64,000 bases of DNA, taken from NCBI RefSeq assembly GCF_014489075.1, contig NZ_JACTGR010000001.1, positions 186,001 to 250,000 on the forward strand. The letters run 5' to 3'. The translations under genes were made by a program, and so were the position numbers. The notes under the pieces are model-generated. The model was not told where the DNA came from. It worked only from the letters and a program-made list of their open reading frames with translations, and searched no databases. Below, piece after piece: positions 1-8,526 of this stretch (its first letter is position 1; every line of letters starts with the position of its first letter). The stretch comes from Sphingomonas sp. JC676 (GTDB taxonomy: Bacteria; Pseudomonadota; Alphaproteobacteria; Sphingomonadales; Sphingomonadaceae).

Positions 1-170
1 TGGCAGGTTTGTACAACATCGCGGCGATTCGGCGGGGGGCGTATGACGATCCGCCGATTTATGCCAACGATATGATAGTGGTGGGCGATTCGCCGGAGCG
101 CCGCTTGTTCCGTGACGTGGTTTCGCTGGCGCCATTGCTGGCGGCGCCGCTGATCGCAGTCCTTCAATAA
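1..170 (+). CDS. Polysaccharide export protein (Wza-like), 3' end only
   Basis: These are the last 56 codons of an outer-membrane polysaccharide export protein; the rest lies outside the window. The sequence is identical to the end of the complete gene at 23717-24427, ending in LAAPLIAVLQ. The wzc-like kinase starts 15 bases after the stop, the same spacing as in the second copy, which fits one transcript. Whether the full upstream gene is intact cannot be told from here. Confidence 0.85.
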   Translation, partial: AGLYNIAAIRRGAYDDPPIYANDMIVVGDSPERRLFRDVVSLAPLLAAPLIAVLQ

Positions 171-185
171 GGCTCGAGAGCCCAG

Positions 186-2390
186 ATGAATTTGATAATC
201 CCCCCGCGGCGCGTTGATGCGCCCAGTGCGGGACCATTTGGTCCGCGCCCGGAAGAGGCCGCGCGTATGCCGGCGGTTCGTCAGTATCTGCGGATCGCGG
301 TGCGTTGGCGCTATGTGATCCTGAGTGCGGTGGCGTCGTGCTTCCTGCTGGGGCTGGTCGTCACGCTGCTGATGACGCCGCAATATACGGCGATGGCGAC
401 GGTGGAGATCGCGCGCGAATCGAGCAAGGTGACCGGAATCGAAGGGGTGGAGCGCGAGGCGACCGCGTTCGATCAGGAGTTCTACCAGACGCAATATGGC
501 CTGCTGCGATCGCGGGCGCTGGCCGAGCGTGTTGCCAACAAGCTGCGGCTGGTCGACGATCCGAAATTCTTCGAGCGCTTCAAATATACGCGCGAGAGCA
601 TGGCATTCCGCCTGGTCAACGGGCGCTATCCGGCGGCGGGACGGGATGAGCGGCAGCGCATTGCCGGCGAGATATTGCTGAAGAATCTGTCGGTCGATCC
701 GATGCGGTTCTCGCGGCTGGTGAGCATCGGGTTCAACAGCCCGGATGCGACGCTGTCGGCGCAGGTGGCCAATGCCTGGGCGGAGAACTTCATCCAGACC
801 AATCTGGAGCGCAAGGTGCAGGCGACCGCTTATGGGCGTAACCTGCTTGAGCGCCAGTTGGTGCTGCAGAAGCAGAAGCTTGACGAGTCCCAGCGCCAGT
901 TGGTGAGCTATGCCTCGCAGGAGCAGATCATCAACTTGCCGGCGCAGTCGGGCGGTGCCGGGACGACGGCGGAGCGCTCGATCGTGGCGGACGATCTCGC
1001 TACGCTCAATGCGGCGCTGGCGCAGGCGACCACCGAGCGCATTCAAGCCGAGGCCCAGTATCGCCAGGCAGGGCGAGCGGGGGAATCGACCGAGGCGCTT
1101 CGCAATATCGCGATCAACAATCTGCGCCAGAAGCGGGCCGAACTCGCGGCGGATTATCAGCGGCTAATGGTGCAGTTCGAACCCGAATATCCTGCGGCCA
1201 AGGTGCTCAAGTCGCAAATCGACCAGCTCGACCGGTCGATCACGCGCGAGGAAGGTCGTGTGACGGGTTCGCAATTGGCTGAATATCGCGAGGCGCAGGA
1301 GCGCGAGAAGGCGCTGCAGGCCAAGGTCGATCAGTTGAAGGTAAGCTTTCTCGACACGCGCCGGCGCAGCATTCAGTACAATATCTTCCAGCAGGAAGTG
1401 GATACTAACCGTGCGCTCTATGACGGGCTGCTGCAGCGCTTCAAGGAAATCGGTGTCGCAGGCGGGGTGGGCATCAATAACATCTCGGTGGTCGATGCCG
1501 CGGACGTGCCGCAAAAGCCCTCGAGCCCGAGGCTGCTGATCAACCTGGCGGTGGCGCTGTTCGCGGGGCTCGGGCTGGGCGCGCTTCTGGCGTTCGCGCT
1601 CGAGCAGATGGACGAAGCGTTCGCCGATCCGGGTGAGGTGGAACGACGTCTCGGGCTTCCGCTACTGGGCTCAGTGCCCAAGGTGGGGAGCGACAAGACG
1701 CCGCGGGGCGAATTGCTGGATCGCAAGTCCGAGCTGGTGGATGCTTATCTGGCGGTGCAGACCAACCTCGCTTTCACCACCGAACATGGCGTGCCGCGCT
1801 CGCTGGCGGTGACGTCGACACGGCCTGCGGAAGGCAAGTCGACGACGGCGCTGGCGCTGGCGACGACGCTGACGCGGGCAAACCGCAAGGTGATCCTGAT
1901 CGACGGCGACATGCGCTCGCCCTCGGTGCACCATCTGGGCGGCGTGAGCCATGATCGCGGGTTGAGCAATTTCCTCACCGGCGACAACGAGATCGCGTCG
2001 CTGACCTTCGAAATGAAGGACTTCGGGTTCACGGCAATGTCGGCAGGGCCGATCCCGCCCAACGCCGCCGAGCTGCTCACGGGCAACCGCCTGTCGCTGC
2101 TGATCGAGCGGCTGCTCGAAACCTATGACCATGTCGTGATCGACTCACCGCCTGTGATGGGCCTCGCCGATGCGCCGCTGATCGCAAGCCGGGTCGAAGG
2201 CGTCGTCTACGCCGTCGAATCCCACGGCATCCGCTCAAGCATGGTCAAGACCGCGCTCGCCCGCCTCGCCAGCGCCAATGCGCGCATCTTCGGCGGCGTC
2301 CTCACCAAGTTCGAAGCACGCCGCGCCCATTATGGCTACGGCTACGAATATGGCTATGGCTATGGCCGAAACGACAAAACCAACACCTAA
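186..2390 (+). CDS. Polysaccharide co-polymerase / BY-kinase (Wzc-like), copy A
   Basis: This 734-residue inner-membrane protein would control chain length and export of a Wzx/Wzy-made polysaccharide. A Wzz-type N-terminal part has a membrane helix near residues 43-62, a long coiled coil spans about 210-400, and a second helix lies near 450-472. The cytoplasmic bacterial tyrosine kinase domain has Walker A PAEGKSTTALA (about 547-557), Walker A' VILIDGDMRSP (about 569-579) and Walker B HVVIDSPPV (about 648-656). The tail is a tyrosine cluster, YGYGYEYGYGYG, the usual autophosphorylation site. Fusion of co-polymerase and kinase in one chain is the proteobacterial Wzc form. It is identical to the copy at 24443-26647. 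Here it precedes the ketoisomerase gene instead of its likely ancestral neighbour. Confidence 0.93.
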   Translation: MNLIIPPRRVDAPSAGPFGPRPEEAARMPAVRQYLRIAVRWRYVILSAVASCFLLGLVVTLLMTPQYTAMATVEIARESSKVTGIEGVEREATAFDQEFYQTQYGLLRSRALAERVANKLRLVDDPKFFERFKYTRESMAFRLVNGRYPAAGRDERQRIAGEILLKNLSVDPMRFSRLVSIGFNSPDATLSAQVANAWAENFIQTNLERKVQATAYGRNLLERQLVLQKQKLDESQRQLVSYASQEQIINLPAQSGGAGTTAERSIVADDLATLNAALAQATTERIQAEAQYRQAGRAGESTEALRNIAINNLRQKRAELAADYQRLMVQFEPEYPAAKVLKSQIDQLDRSITREEGRVTGSQLAEYREAQEREKALQAKVDQLKVSFLDTRRRSIQYNIFQQEVDTNRALYDGLLQRFKEIGVAGGVGINNISVVDAADVPQKPSSPRLLINLAVALFAGLGLGALLAFALEQMDEAFADPGEVERRLGLPLLGSVPKVGSDKTPRGELLDRKSELVDAYLAVQTNLAFTTEHGVPRSLAVTSTRPAEGKSTTALALATTLTRANRKVILIDGDMRSPSVHHLGGVSHDRGLSNFLTGDNEIASLTFEMKDFGFTAMSAGPIPPNAAELLTGNRLSLLIERLLETYDHVVIDSPPVMGLADAPLIASRVEGVVYAVESHGIRSSMVKTALARLASANARIFGGVLTKFEARRAHYGYGYEYGYGYGRNDKTNT

Positions 2391-2448
2391 TCACACAACC
2401 CCAGGACGCTCTAGCGCCCGAAGGCCTCCAAATTTTGAGAATTTATGA
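2362..2448 (+). pseudogene. Truncated 5' remnant of the TPR-like gene
   Basis: In copy B a TPR-like gene starts inside the end of wzc at 26619. The equivalent ATG at 2362 opens a frame that keeps the first 13 codons (MAETTKPTPNHTT). It then runs out of the repeat into unrelated sequence and stops at TGA 2446-2448 after 28 codons. This is what would be left if a recombination joint cut the downstream gene at base 2400. The stop overlaps the next start as ATGA, so the remnant could act as a coupling leader for the ketoisomerase gene. Coupling is inference. Confidence 0.6.
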
Positions 2449-2849
2449 GCCTTAGCGATTGCAAGATCATCGAGCTTCCCAAGATATCGGATCCTCGGGG
2501 AAACCTAACCTTCATCGAAGGCAACGTTCATATCCCCTTTCCGATCGAACGGGTTTATTATTTGTATGACGTGCCCGGTGGCGCGGAGCGCGGCGCACAT
2601 GCGCATAAGCAATTGCATCAATTGATGATTGCCGTGTCGGGCAGTTTCAACGTCACCCTTGATGATGGGGCAAACAAGCAAACATTCTTTCTCAATAGAT
2701 CCAACTATGGCCTCTATATCTGTCCGATGATGTGGCGCGAGCTGCACGACTTCTCCTCTGCATCCGTTTGCATGGTACTTGCGTCGAGAAAGTATGACGA
2801 GAAAGATTATTTCAGAGATTACGACCAGTTTCTCAGTGGAGTAAGCTGA
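2445..2849 (+). CDS. dTDP-4-oxo-6-deoxyhexose 3,4-ketoisomerase (FdtA/QdtA-like)
   Basis: This 134-residue single-domain cupin has the WxcM/FdtA signature: an N-terminal SDPRGNLTFIE, then the GAHAHKQLHQ metal- or substrate-binding histidine stretch near residues 50-60. The family moves the keto group of dTDP-4-oxo-6-deoxyglucose from C4 to C3, the first committed step to dTDP-Fuc3N or dTDP-Qui3N. The gene directly after it is the matching aminotransferase with no spacer, which supports this. Length is normal for the family (about 135-140). Sequence alone does not tell me whether the product is the galacto (FdtA) or gluco (QdtA) form. The rmlA/rmlB genes for the precursor are not in the window. 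Confidence 0.85.
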   Translation: MSLSDCKIIELPKISDPRGNLTFIEGNVHIPFPIERVYYLYDVPGGAERGAHAHKQLHQLMIAVSGSFNVTLDDGANKQTFFLNRSNYGLYICPMMWRELHDFSSASVCMVLASRKYDEKDYFRDYDQFLSGVS

Positions 2850-3953
2850 TTGATTAAGTTCCTGGATCTGCAGCAAATCAACGCTCGATTTGATGCGAGC
2901 ATCCGCTCGGCAATGGACAAAGTCGTTCAATCCGGCTGGTACATCTTGGCCGCCGAATGCGAAGCGTTCGAGCGGGAATTTGCTGCCTTCTGTGACGCTG
3001 GTCATTGCATCGCGGTCGCGAATGGCCTCGATGCCCTTACCCTGGCGCTGCGAGCGCTCGATATCGGCCCAGGCGACGAGGTGCTCGTTCCATCCAACAC
3101 GTTCATCGCCACCTGGCTGGCCGTCAGCCATGTGGGCGCCGTCCCCGTCCCGGTCGAGCCGATAGAGGCTACCTTCAACATCGACCCGGCCCGTATCCGC
3201 GCAGCGGTCACGTCCCGCACCCGGGCTATTATTCCCGTGCATCTCTATGGTCAGCCGGCAGATCTCGATCCGATTCACGAAATTGCCCGCGAGCTAGGCC
3301 TGCGCGTCATCGAGGATGCCGCCCAGGCGCATGGGGCGCGGTATCGCGGCGAGCGTATCGGTAAGCATGGCGACGTCGCTTGCTGGAGCTTCTACCCCGG
3401 GAAGAATCTGGGGGCGCTGGGCGACGGGGGCGCGATCACCACGAACGACGCGACGATCGCTGCTCGCTTGTACAAGCTGCACAACTACGGCTCGACCCAG
3501 AAATACCACCACGACGAACTCGGCGTGAATTCGCGGCTGGATGAAATCCAGGCCGCGATCCTGCGGCTGAAATTGCCCGTGCTCGACGACGACAACCGCA
3601 ATCGCGCCCGGATCGCGAACGCCTATACCGAGGGCCTGCGCGGACTTGATCTCCATCTTCCGGCCGTACCCGATTTTGCCGAGCCGGTATGGCACCTGTA
3701 TGTGGTGCGGCACCGGCAGCGGGATCTGCTGGCGCAGCGACTTGCCGAAACGGGGGTGGCCACCGTTATTCACTACCCAGTCTCGCCGCACCTCCAACCG
3801 GCATATGCCGGCCTGGGCATCCCTCGGGGCTCGTTGCCGATCGCCGAACGGCTGCAGACAGAAGTGCTGAGCCTGCCGATCGGCCCTACTCAGAGCGATC
3901 GGGAAACCGAGGAAGTGATCCAGATCGTGCGCGAATGTGTGAGCGCTTTGTGA
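2850..3953 (+). CDS. DegT/DnrJ/EryC1 sugar aminotransferase (FdtB/QdtB-like)
   Basis: This 367-residue PLP-dependent fold-type I sugar aminotransferase has the loop [15 protein letters not shown] with the Schiff-base lysine near residue 184. [10 protein letters not shown] lies upstream and [10 protein letters not shown] near 230. Directly after the 3,4-ketoisomerase, it most likely aminates C3 of the 3-keto sugar to give dTDP-3-amino-3,6-dideoxyhexose (Fuc3N or Qui3N). The chosen start is TTG at 2850, immediately after the ketoisomerase stop, with GGAG about 10 bases upstream; there is no nearby ATG before the conserved N-terminus. It is in the same operon as the flippase that follows. Confidence 0.87.
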   Translation: MIKFLDLQQINARFDASIRSAMDKVVQSGWYILAAECEAFEREFAAFCDAGHCIAVANGLDALTLALRALDIGPGDEVLVPSNTFIATWLAVSHVGAVPVPVEPIEATFNIDPARIRAAVTSRTRAIIPVHLYGQPADLDPIHEIARELGLRVIEDAAQAHGARYRGERIGKHGDVACWSFYPGKNLGALGDGGAITTNDATIAARLYKLHNYGSTQKYHHDELGVNSRLDEIQAAILRLKLPVLDDDNRNRARIANAYTEGLRGLDLHLPAVPDFAEPVWHLYVVRHRQRDLLAQRLAETGVATVIHYPVSPHLQPAYAGLGIPRGSLPIAERLQTEVLSLPIGPTQSDRETEEVIQIVRECVSAL

Positions 3954-4002
3954 TTGAACCTGCAACGACGGCTGCCAATCGCTTTAGTTCGCCCGCGATG
4001 CC

Positions 4003-5259
4003 ATGAACCTCGTCAAGACCTCTCTGCTGAGCTTGATGTCGACGTCGGTGAAGATGTTGGCAGGCCTGGTGGTGGGCAAGGCAGTGGCGATCGTGGCGGG
4101 CCCGTCAGGGCTGGCCGCCGTCGGGCAGTTCCAGAATTTCGTCCAGATCATGCTTACCGCCGCCAAGGGCGGCCTCGACACCGGGATAACCAAGTACACG
4201 GCGGAATTCAGCGAAGATAAGGAGCGGTGCGTCCAGCTGTTCAGCACCGCTGCGCGCCTTTGTGCGACGTCTTGCCTGGTAATCTCGCTAATATTGCTCC
4301 TCGCGGCCAACCCGCTATCAGTCTATTTTCTGCACACACCGAATTATGCATACATCGTACGCCTGTTCGGCGTGACGATATGCCTGTTCGTCCTCAACAG
4401 CTTTCTCCTCGCTATCATCAACGGTCTGCATCAGATCCGCACCTACATTCTCGTGAACATCGCACAGAGCGTGTTGACCCTGTTGCTCACGGTCAGCCTG
4501 ATAGCCTGGCTGGGCCTTGATGGCGCGTTGATCGCGCTCGTGACCAATCAATCGCTGGTATTGTTCGTGCTGCTCTGGGCGCTGCGAGGGCATGCCGTGA
4601 TCCGCTGGGCCAACTTTCGCGGGGGCTTCGATCGCAAAGACGCGATTCGCCTGTTCAAGTACAGCGTCATGACCACCGTGAGCGCGATCGCCTCACCGCT
4701 AACCGCGATGCTGGTGCGCGATCAGGTCATCTTCGTGCTCGGCCCGGACGCAGCCGGCCAATGGCAGGCCATGTGGTACATCGCCTCCGTCTACCTGACT
4801 GTGGTGACGACCAGCCTCGCTGTCTATTACCTGCCCAAGCTTTCGGCGACGCACGATCCCAAGGCACTCCGCGCCGAGTTGAAGGGGGGCTTCATGATCG
4901 TTCTTCCGATCGTGATCACCAGCGCGTTGGTCATGTACATCGCGCGGGAATGGATCGTCCGGATTCTTTTCACAGACGCTTTTTTGCCGATGCTCCGGCT
5001 GTTCGGCTGGATGCTCGTCGGCGACGTAATAAAAATGGCGTCCTGGCTGTTGTCTTATCTTATGCTGGCCAAGGCTATGGCGCGGGCGTTCATCATAACC
5101 GAGGTGATTTTCTCAGCGACTTTCGTCGGGCTGGCCTATGTGCTGCTACGGCTGTACGGGCTGGAAGGCGTGGCATACGCGTACGCAGCAAACTATATGC
5201 TGTATCTTGCATGTATGACCGCGGTCACAAGGCGCTTCTGGTTACCGGCTCGCGATTGA
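4003..5259 (+). CDS. Lipid-linked oligosaccharide flippase (Wzx, WzxE-like)
   Basis: This 418-residue polytopic membrane protein has about 12 hydrophobic segments, the form of the MATE/MOP Wzx flippases. Early residues such as KGGLDTGITKYTAE and the amphipathic N-terminus resemble the WzxE subgroup. It should move undecaprenyl-diphosphate-linked repeat units across the inner membrane to the periplasmic polymerase. It sits between the amino-sugar genes and the glycosyltransferases. It is the only flippase in the window, although two polymerase candidates are present. A 121-base stretch with no recognised gene follows. Confidence 0.85.
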   Translation: MNLVKTSLLSLMSTSVKMLAGLVVGKAVAIVAGPSGLAAVGQFQNFVQIMLTAAKGGLDTGITKYTAEFSEDKERCVQLFSTAARLCATSCLVISLILLLAANPLSVYFLHTPNYAYIVRLFGVTICLFVLNSFLLAIINGLHQIRTYILVNIAQSVLTLLLTVSLIAWLGLDGALIALVTNQSLVLFVLLWALRGHAVIRWANFRGGFDRKDAIRLFKYSVMTTVSAIASPLTAMLVRDQVIFVLGPDAAGQWQAMWYIASVYLTVVTTSLAVYYLPKLSATHDPKALRAELKGGFMIVLPIVITSALVMYIAREWIVRILFTDAFLPMLRLFGWMLVGDVIKMASWLLSYLMLAKAMARAFIITEVIFSATFVGLAYVLLRLYGLEGVAYAYAANYMLYLACMTAVTRRFWLPARD

Positions 5260-5383
5260 TGCTTTTCCCCCATGACCCACCCTTGACGACACGCGTCGCC
5301 TCCCCGAGGGCGTCGGGCGTGACGGCGGAGCATGTAACCATGACCCTTATGGCCAACCGCCCTCGGCGCCAGGAGGGCACTTG

Positions 5384-6286
5384 ATGCTATCGATCTTCAT
5401 CCCTTCTTTCAATCACGCACCGTATGTTACCGAGGCGATTGCGAGCGCGCGTCTGATCGACGTCCCCGGCAAGCACATCTACGTGATTGATGATGCCTCG
5501 ATCGACAATTCCGAAGAGGTTATCAGTGCTTATTTGGCTGAAGTGAATGCGGAGGACGTAACCTTCATCCGGAAGAGTGAGAATAAGGGTGTGATCGATT
5601 CGATGATCACATTCTTAAATCTATGTAAAACTGAATATATTTACGTTGTTTCTTCCGATGATATCGCGATCCCAGACGGGATATGTGAACTGGTTCGCCG
5701 ATTAGAAGAGAGTCGTACTCTGCAATTTATAATTGGCGGTGGAAAGAACGTTCTATCTGATGGCCGCTTGACCCCAATATATGGACGAAAGCATAATGAT
5801 CTCTTTAGGCAGTCGAAAGAGAAATTTGCTGAATCTATCTTCCTAATGGATTCCAGTCCGCTCCTATGTCAGTCGTCCGTCTTTCGAGCGTCTGCCCTGC
5901 GAGATGTCGAGGCCGTAGTTCCGGATATTGTGGCTGATGATTACGTAATCTTCTCGAAGCTGTTTCTGCGCTATATGAGGAAGGGTATCGATTACGATTT
6001 TCTGCCGACGATCGACTGCGTATATTATCGCCATCACGGGAATAACAGCTATCAAAGAATCCTTCGTCAAGTCGCGACAACTTTACAAGTTCTTGAGGTC
6101 GTGGCTCCAAAGCATATCCGCGGGCGTGCGATCGCATATAAATTGTCGTTCTTTACTCTAATCTCGCTCAGGCGACGTGACTTTTCCAGCATGCTTGGGA
6201 TTCTAAGGCTTCTGCGAGCTCGCTCCGTTCCCTCATTCGTGCGCGGGTTGGCCCTGAACGCGTATTGGTGGAGTAAGTATCGGTGA
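5384..6286 (+). CDS. Glycosyltransferase family 2
   Basis: This 300-residue GT-A type transferase has N-terminal MLSIFIPSFNHAPYV, then YVIDDASIDNS, and the DxD-type metal site VVSSDDIAIPDG near residues 88-99. It should add one sugar of the repeat unit on the cytoplasmic face; donor and linkage cannot be read from sequence. I chose ATG 5384 over the adjacent TTG 5381 because AGGAGGG lies at a better distance. From about 5.5 to 7.6 kb the base composition is clearly more AT-rich than the neighbours, which suggests a separate origin. Its stop overlaps the polymerase start (GTGA). Confidence 0.85.
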   Translation: MLSIFIPSFNHAPYVTEAIASARLIDVPGKHIYVIDDASIDNSEEVISAYLAEVNAEDVTFIRKSENKGVIDSMITFLNLCKTEYIYVVSSDDIAIPDGICELVRRLEESRTLQFIIGGGKNVLSDGRLTPIYGRKHNDLFRQSKEKFAESIFLMDSSPLLCQSSVFRASALRDVEAVVPDIVADDYVIFSKLFLRYMRKGIDYDFLPTIDCVYYRHHGNNSYQRILRQVATTLQVLEVVAPKHIRGRAIAYKLSFFTLISLRRRDFSSMLGILRLLRARSVPSFVRGLALNAYWWSKYR

Positions 6287-7635
6287 CAGAGCTCCAATTC
6301 CTCAGTCTCGCTGTCGAAGATTGGCTTGAGTTACTGTTGCTGATGCTTCTCTGCATCGGTGTACTTTGGTTCAGTGTTCGTCGTAAATTGGTCGGAAATA
6401 TATTTGATCCCTTTGTCTTGTCCTTTGTATTTGCCTTTGGCATAAATTATGGGGTGGTAATTTTCCTTAGGATCGAAGGTTTTCTGAGTTGGTATTTATT
6501 TGGAATAGTTGCGCTTTACTGTATATTAATGTTATTAAGCTTCAGGCGCTTTTCTTCAATGCAGGGCGTGCCGGTAGTATATAGATACTTCTCGTATATC
6601 GGCGAACGTCGATTAGGGCGTGCCGTATTTTATTCTGCCGTTATGGCATATGTCGCGCTGAGCCTGTTGATTTTCAGTTCTATTGGCTTTGGCGTTCTGG
6701 CGGAGACAAACCGATTCGACGTTGCGCGAGGCTATGGTAGTGCGATCCGTATCTTAGATACGCTCAGCCCTTTTATCGTATCATATGCCGCGTTGACCAT
6801 AGTTGAACGAAAGCAAGACAGGGTCATTAAGTTCGCCCTACTCGGAGGATTTATATTTTATGCCGCTATCCTAAACGGTGCGAAGGCCTCGGTTATCTTT
6901 AGCTTTGTGACCGTGCTGATGGCGTTGTCGATAGCATCCTTTAAAGTAAAAATCTCATCATGGCAGGCCGTGGTGGCAGTCGCCGTCGGTTTGGCATTCT
7001 CGGTGGTCGCTCTCAATATTAACCTTGAGAAGAATAACGTAAGCGATCAGAGCATCCGGCCTTTGGCAATATCTTCCGACTTGCTGACAGCGCGTTTGGC
7101 ATTCAGGTTTGTCGCTTTCGGAGACACCAGTTACCTCACACTACCAAATGACGTAATTGACAGCTTGGAGAAAGACTCGATTTTCGCACGTTTTGCGGCT
7201 CCTGTTGTCGGCAATGGCAATTTGAGCGGAATGCTTGGCTACGAAGTCGCAGATTACTCGGTGGGGCGTCAGGCGTTGCTTCACTACGCTCCTGGATCGG
7301 AGGTCGGTGGTGGCCCTACCAGCCATTTTGACTTGTTCTCGTACGTCTATTTTGGGCCGGTCGGCGGCGCTTTTTTCGTGCTATTGCTCGGCTGCTTGCT
7401 CGGTCGGATCAATCGTGCTGTCCACATCGCACGTGCGGAGGCGATCCAGGATAAGAACAAGTTTCTGATTAGCTTGATGGCGACATTATGGTCTCGCGCC
7501 GTGCTCGTGATCATCGAGCCCACCGTCGCTTTAGCCTATATCCTGGATATTTTGATAATCTTCACAGCAATGTCCGTCTTTTGGTCCAGCATAATAAGGA
7601 CGGATAGCGCGAGCGCTTCGTCGCGAATCGAATAA
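6283..7635 (+). CDS. Oligosaccharide repeat unit polymerase (Wzy-like)
   Basis: This 450-residue membrane protein has about 10-12 hydrophobic segments and a large loop in the second half. It is poorly conserved, as Wzy proteins are, but its size, topology, GTG start overlapping the glycosyltransferase stop, and position between glycosyltransferases fit the oligosaccharide repeat unit polymerase family. It would join repeat units on the periplasmic side. Codon use is AT-rich compared with the wzc and housekeeping genes. A second polymerase candidate lies at 22290-23657, so the division of labour is open. Confidence 0.75.
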   Translation: MTELQFLSLAVEDWLELLLLMLLCIGVLWFSVRRKLVGNIFDPFVLSFVFAFGINYGVVIFLRIEGFLSWYLFGIVALYCILMLLSFRRFSSMQGVPVVYRYFSYIGERRLGRAVFYSAVMAYVALSLLIFSSIGFGVLAETNRFDVARGYGSAIRILDTLSPFIVSYAALTIVERKQDRVIKFALLGGFIFYAAILNGAKASVIFSFVTVLMALSIASFKVKISSWQAVVAVAVGLAFSVVALNINLEKNNVSDQSIRPLAISSDLLTARLAFRFVAFGDTSYLTLPNDVIDSLEKDSIFARFAAPVVGNGNLSGMLGYEVADYSVGRQALLHYAPGSEVGGGPTSHFDLFSYVYFGPVGGAFFVLLLGCLLGRINRAVHIARAEAIQDKNKFLISLMATLWSRAVLVIIEPTVALAYILDILIIFTAMSVFWSSIIRTDSASASSRIE

Positions 7636-7665
7636 AAACCTTCGCTAAGGACGATCGTTTCGAAG

Positions 7666-8526
7666 ATGAACATCATCGCCATTATCGTGACATATCAGTC
7701 GAACTTGCAGGTTCTGCGTGAGATAATTCGGGTTCTTACGAAGCAATGTTACTTGATCATCGCCGACAATTCGCTTGCTCCGGCCGACAGGCAATCTGTC
7801 GAAGACTGCCTGATGACCGATGGTGGCGCCTATATTCCGATGCACGGCAATCGTGGTATCGGCGCTGCTCAGAACAAGGCGATCGCGCTCGCTTGGTCAA
7901 AGGGAGCAGAGGCAGTGCTCCTTCTCGATGACGACAGCATTCCCCCTCCCGATCTGATCGATCATTTGCGCATATGCGCCCAGAGGCTGGGCGGGCACGC
8001 CGTCGTAGGTGCCAACGCGGTCGACAGCCTCGGTCGTGAGATCAGCAATGCACGTCATGTTCCGGGCAACATGCCTGAGTGCCGCGACATGATGAGTTCC
8101 GGTGCACTGATCCGGCGTGAGATATTCGAACGTGTTGGTTCTTTCGACGAAAGCCTGTTCGTGGATGGAGTGGATTTCGATTGGGGTTGGCGCGCGCGCC
8201 GGGCGGGGATCGCATTGCATCTATGCCGCGCGACCTCCATTCAGCACAGGCTTGGTGAGGGCGATGTCGCGGGTGTGCGCTATCCGTCTCCGGTCCGACA
8301 CTATTTCCAGTATCGGAACATTCTGCGGCTGATGGGCCGTTCCTACGTGCCGTGGAGATGGCGTTTATCGCAGATGATCAAGCTACCGACAAAATTGCTT
8401 CTCATCGCGGCGCTCATGCCCCAGAAGTCTCGGCGCCTGCAGTTCGCGTTTGCCGGAATTTGGGATGCGATGCTCGGCCGCAGCGGCCCGTGGCCGGCGC
8501 CGCGGAAGAGCGACACCAAGCGATGA
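7666..8526 (+). CDS. Glycosyltransferase family 2 (rhamnosyltransferase-like)
   Basis: This 286-residue transferase has IIAIIVTYQSN at the N-terminus, NRGIGAAQNKAI near residue 62 and the metal site LLLDDDSIPP near residue 86. A second acidic motif, FVDGVDFDWGWRARRAG, lies near 165-180. This pattern is typical of the rhamnosyltransferase subgroup of family 2, though the donor sugar is not proven. The gene follows the polymerase by 30 bases and overlaps the next glycosyltransferase start as ATGA, so it belongs to the same operon. Confidence 0.82.
   Translation: MNIIAIIVTYQSNLQVLREIIRVLTKQCYLIIADNSLAPADRQSVEDCLMTDGGAYIPMHGNRGIGAAQNKAIALAWSKGAEAVLLLDDDSIPPPDLIDHLRICAQRLGGHAVVGANAVDSLGREISNARHVPGNMPECRDMMSSGALIRREIFERVGSFDESLFVDGVDFDWGWRARRAGIALHLCRATSIQHRLGEGDVAGVRYPSPVRHYFQYRNILRLMGRSYVPWRWRLSQMIKLPTKLLLIAALMPQKSRRLQFAFAGIWDAMLGRSGPWPAPRKSDTKR

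Larger units (their letters stand above)
1..2400. repeat. Long direct repeat, copy A (wza 3' end + wzc)
   Basis: This segment matches 24258-26657 at a constant offset of 24257 bases. The encoded proteins and flanking bases agree everywhere I compared them. The left limit is set by the window edge, so the repeat is at least 2400 bp and may include all of wza. The right limit is sharp: both copies share the bases through tcacacaacc, then copy A reads ccagga while copy B reads acgcgg. The two copies lie in the same orientation and enclose about 21.9 kb of polysaccharide genes. Equality was judged by eye and by identical translations, not by alignment software. Confidence 0.95.

Noticed and set aside
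2385..2445. Insertion sequence or att site at the repeat joint
   Set aside because: There are no terminal inverted repeats, target duplication, tRNA gene or transposase/integrase at 2400 or 26657; homologous recombination explains the joint better.
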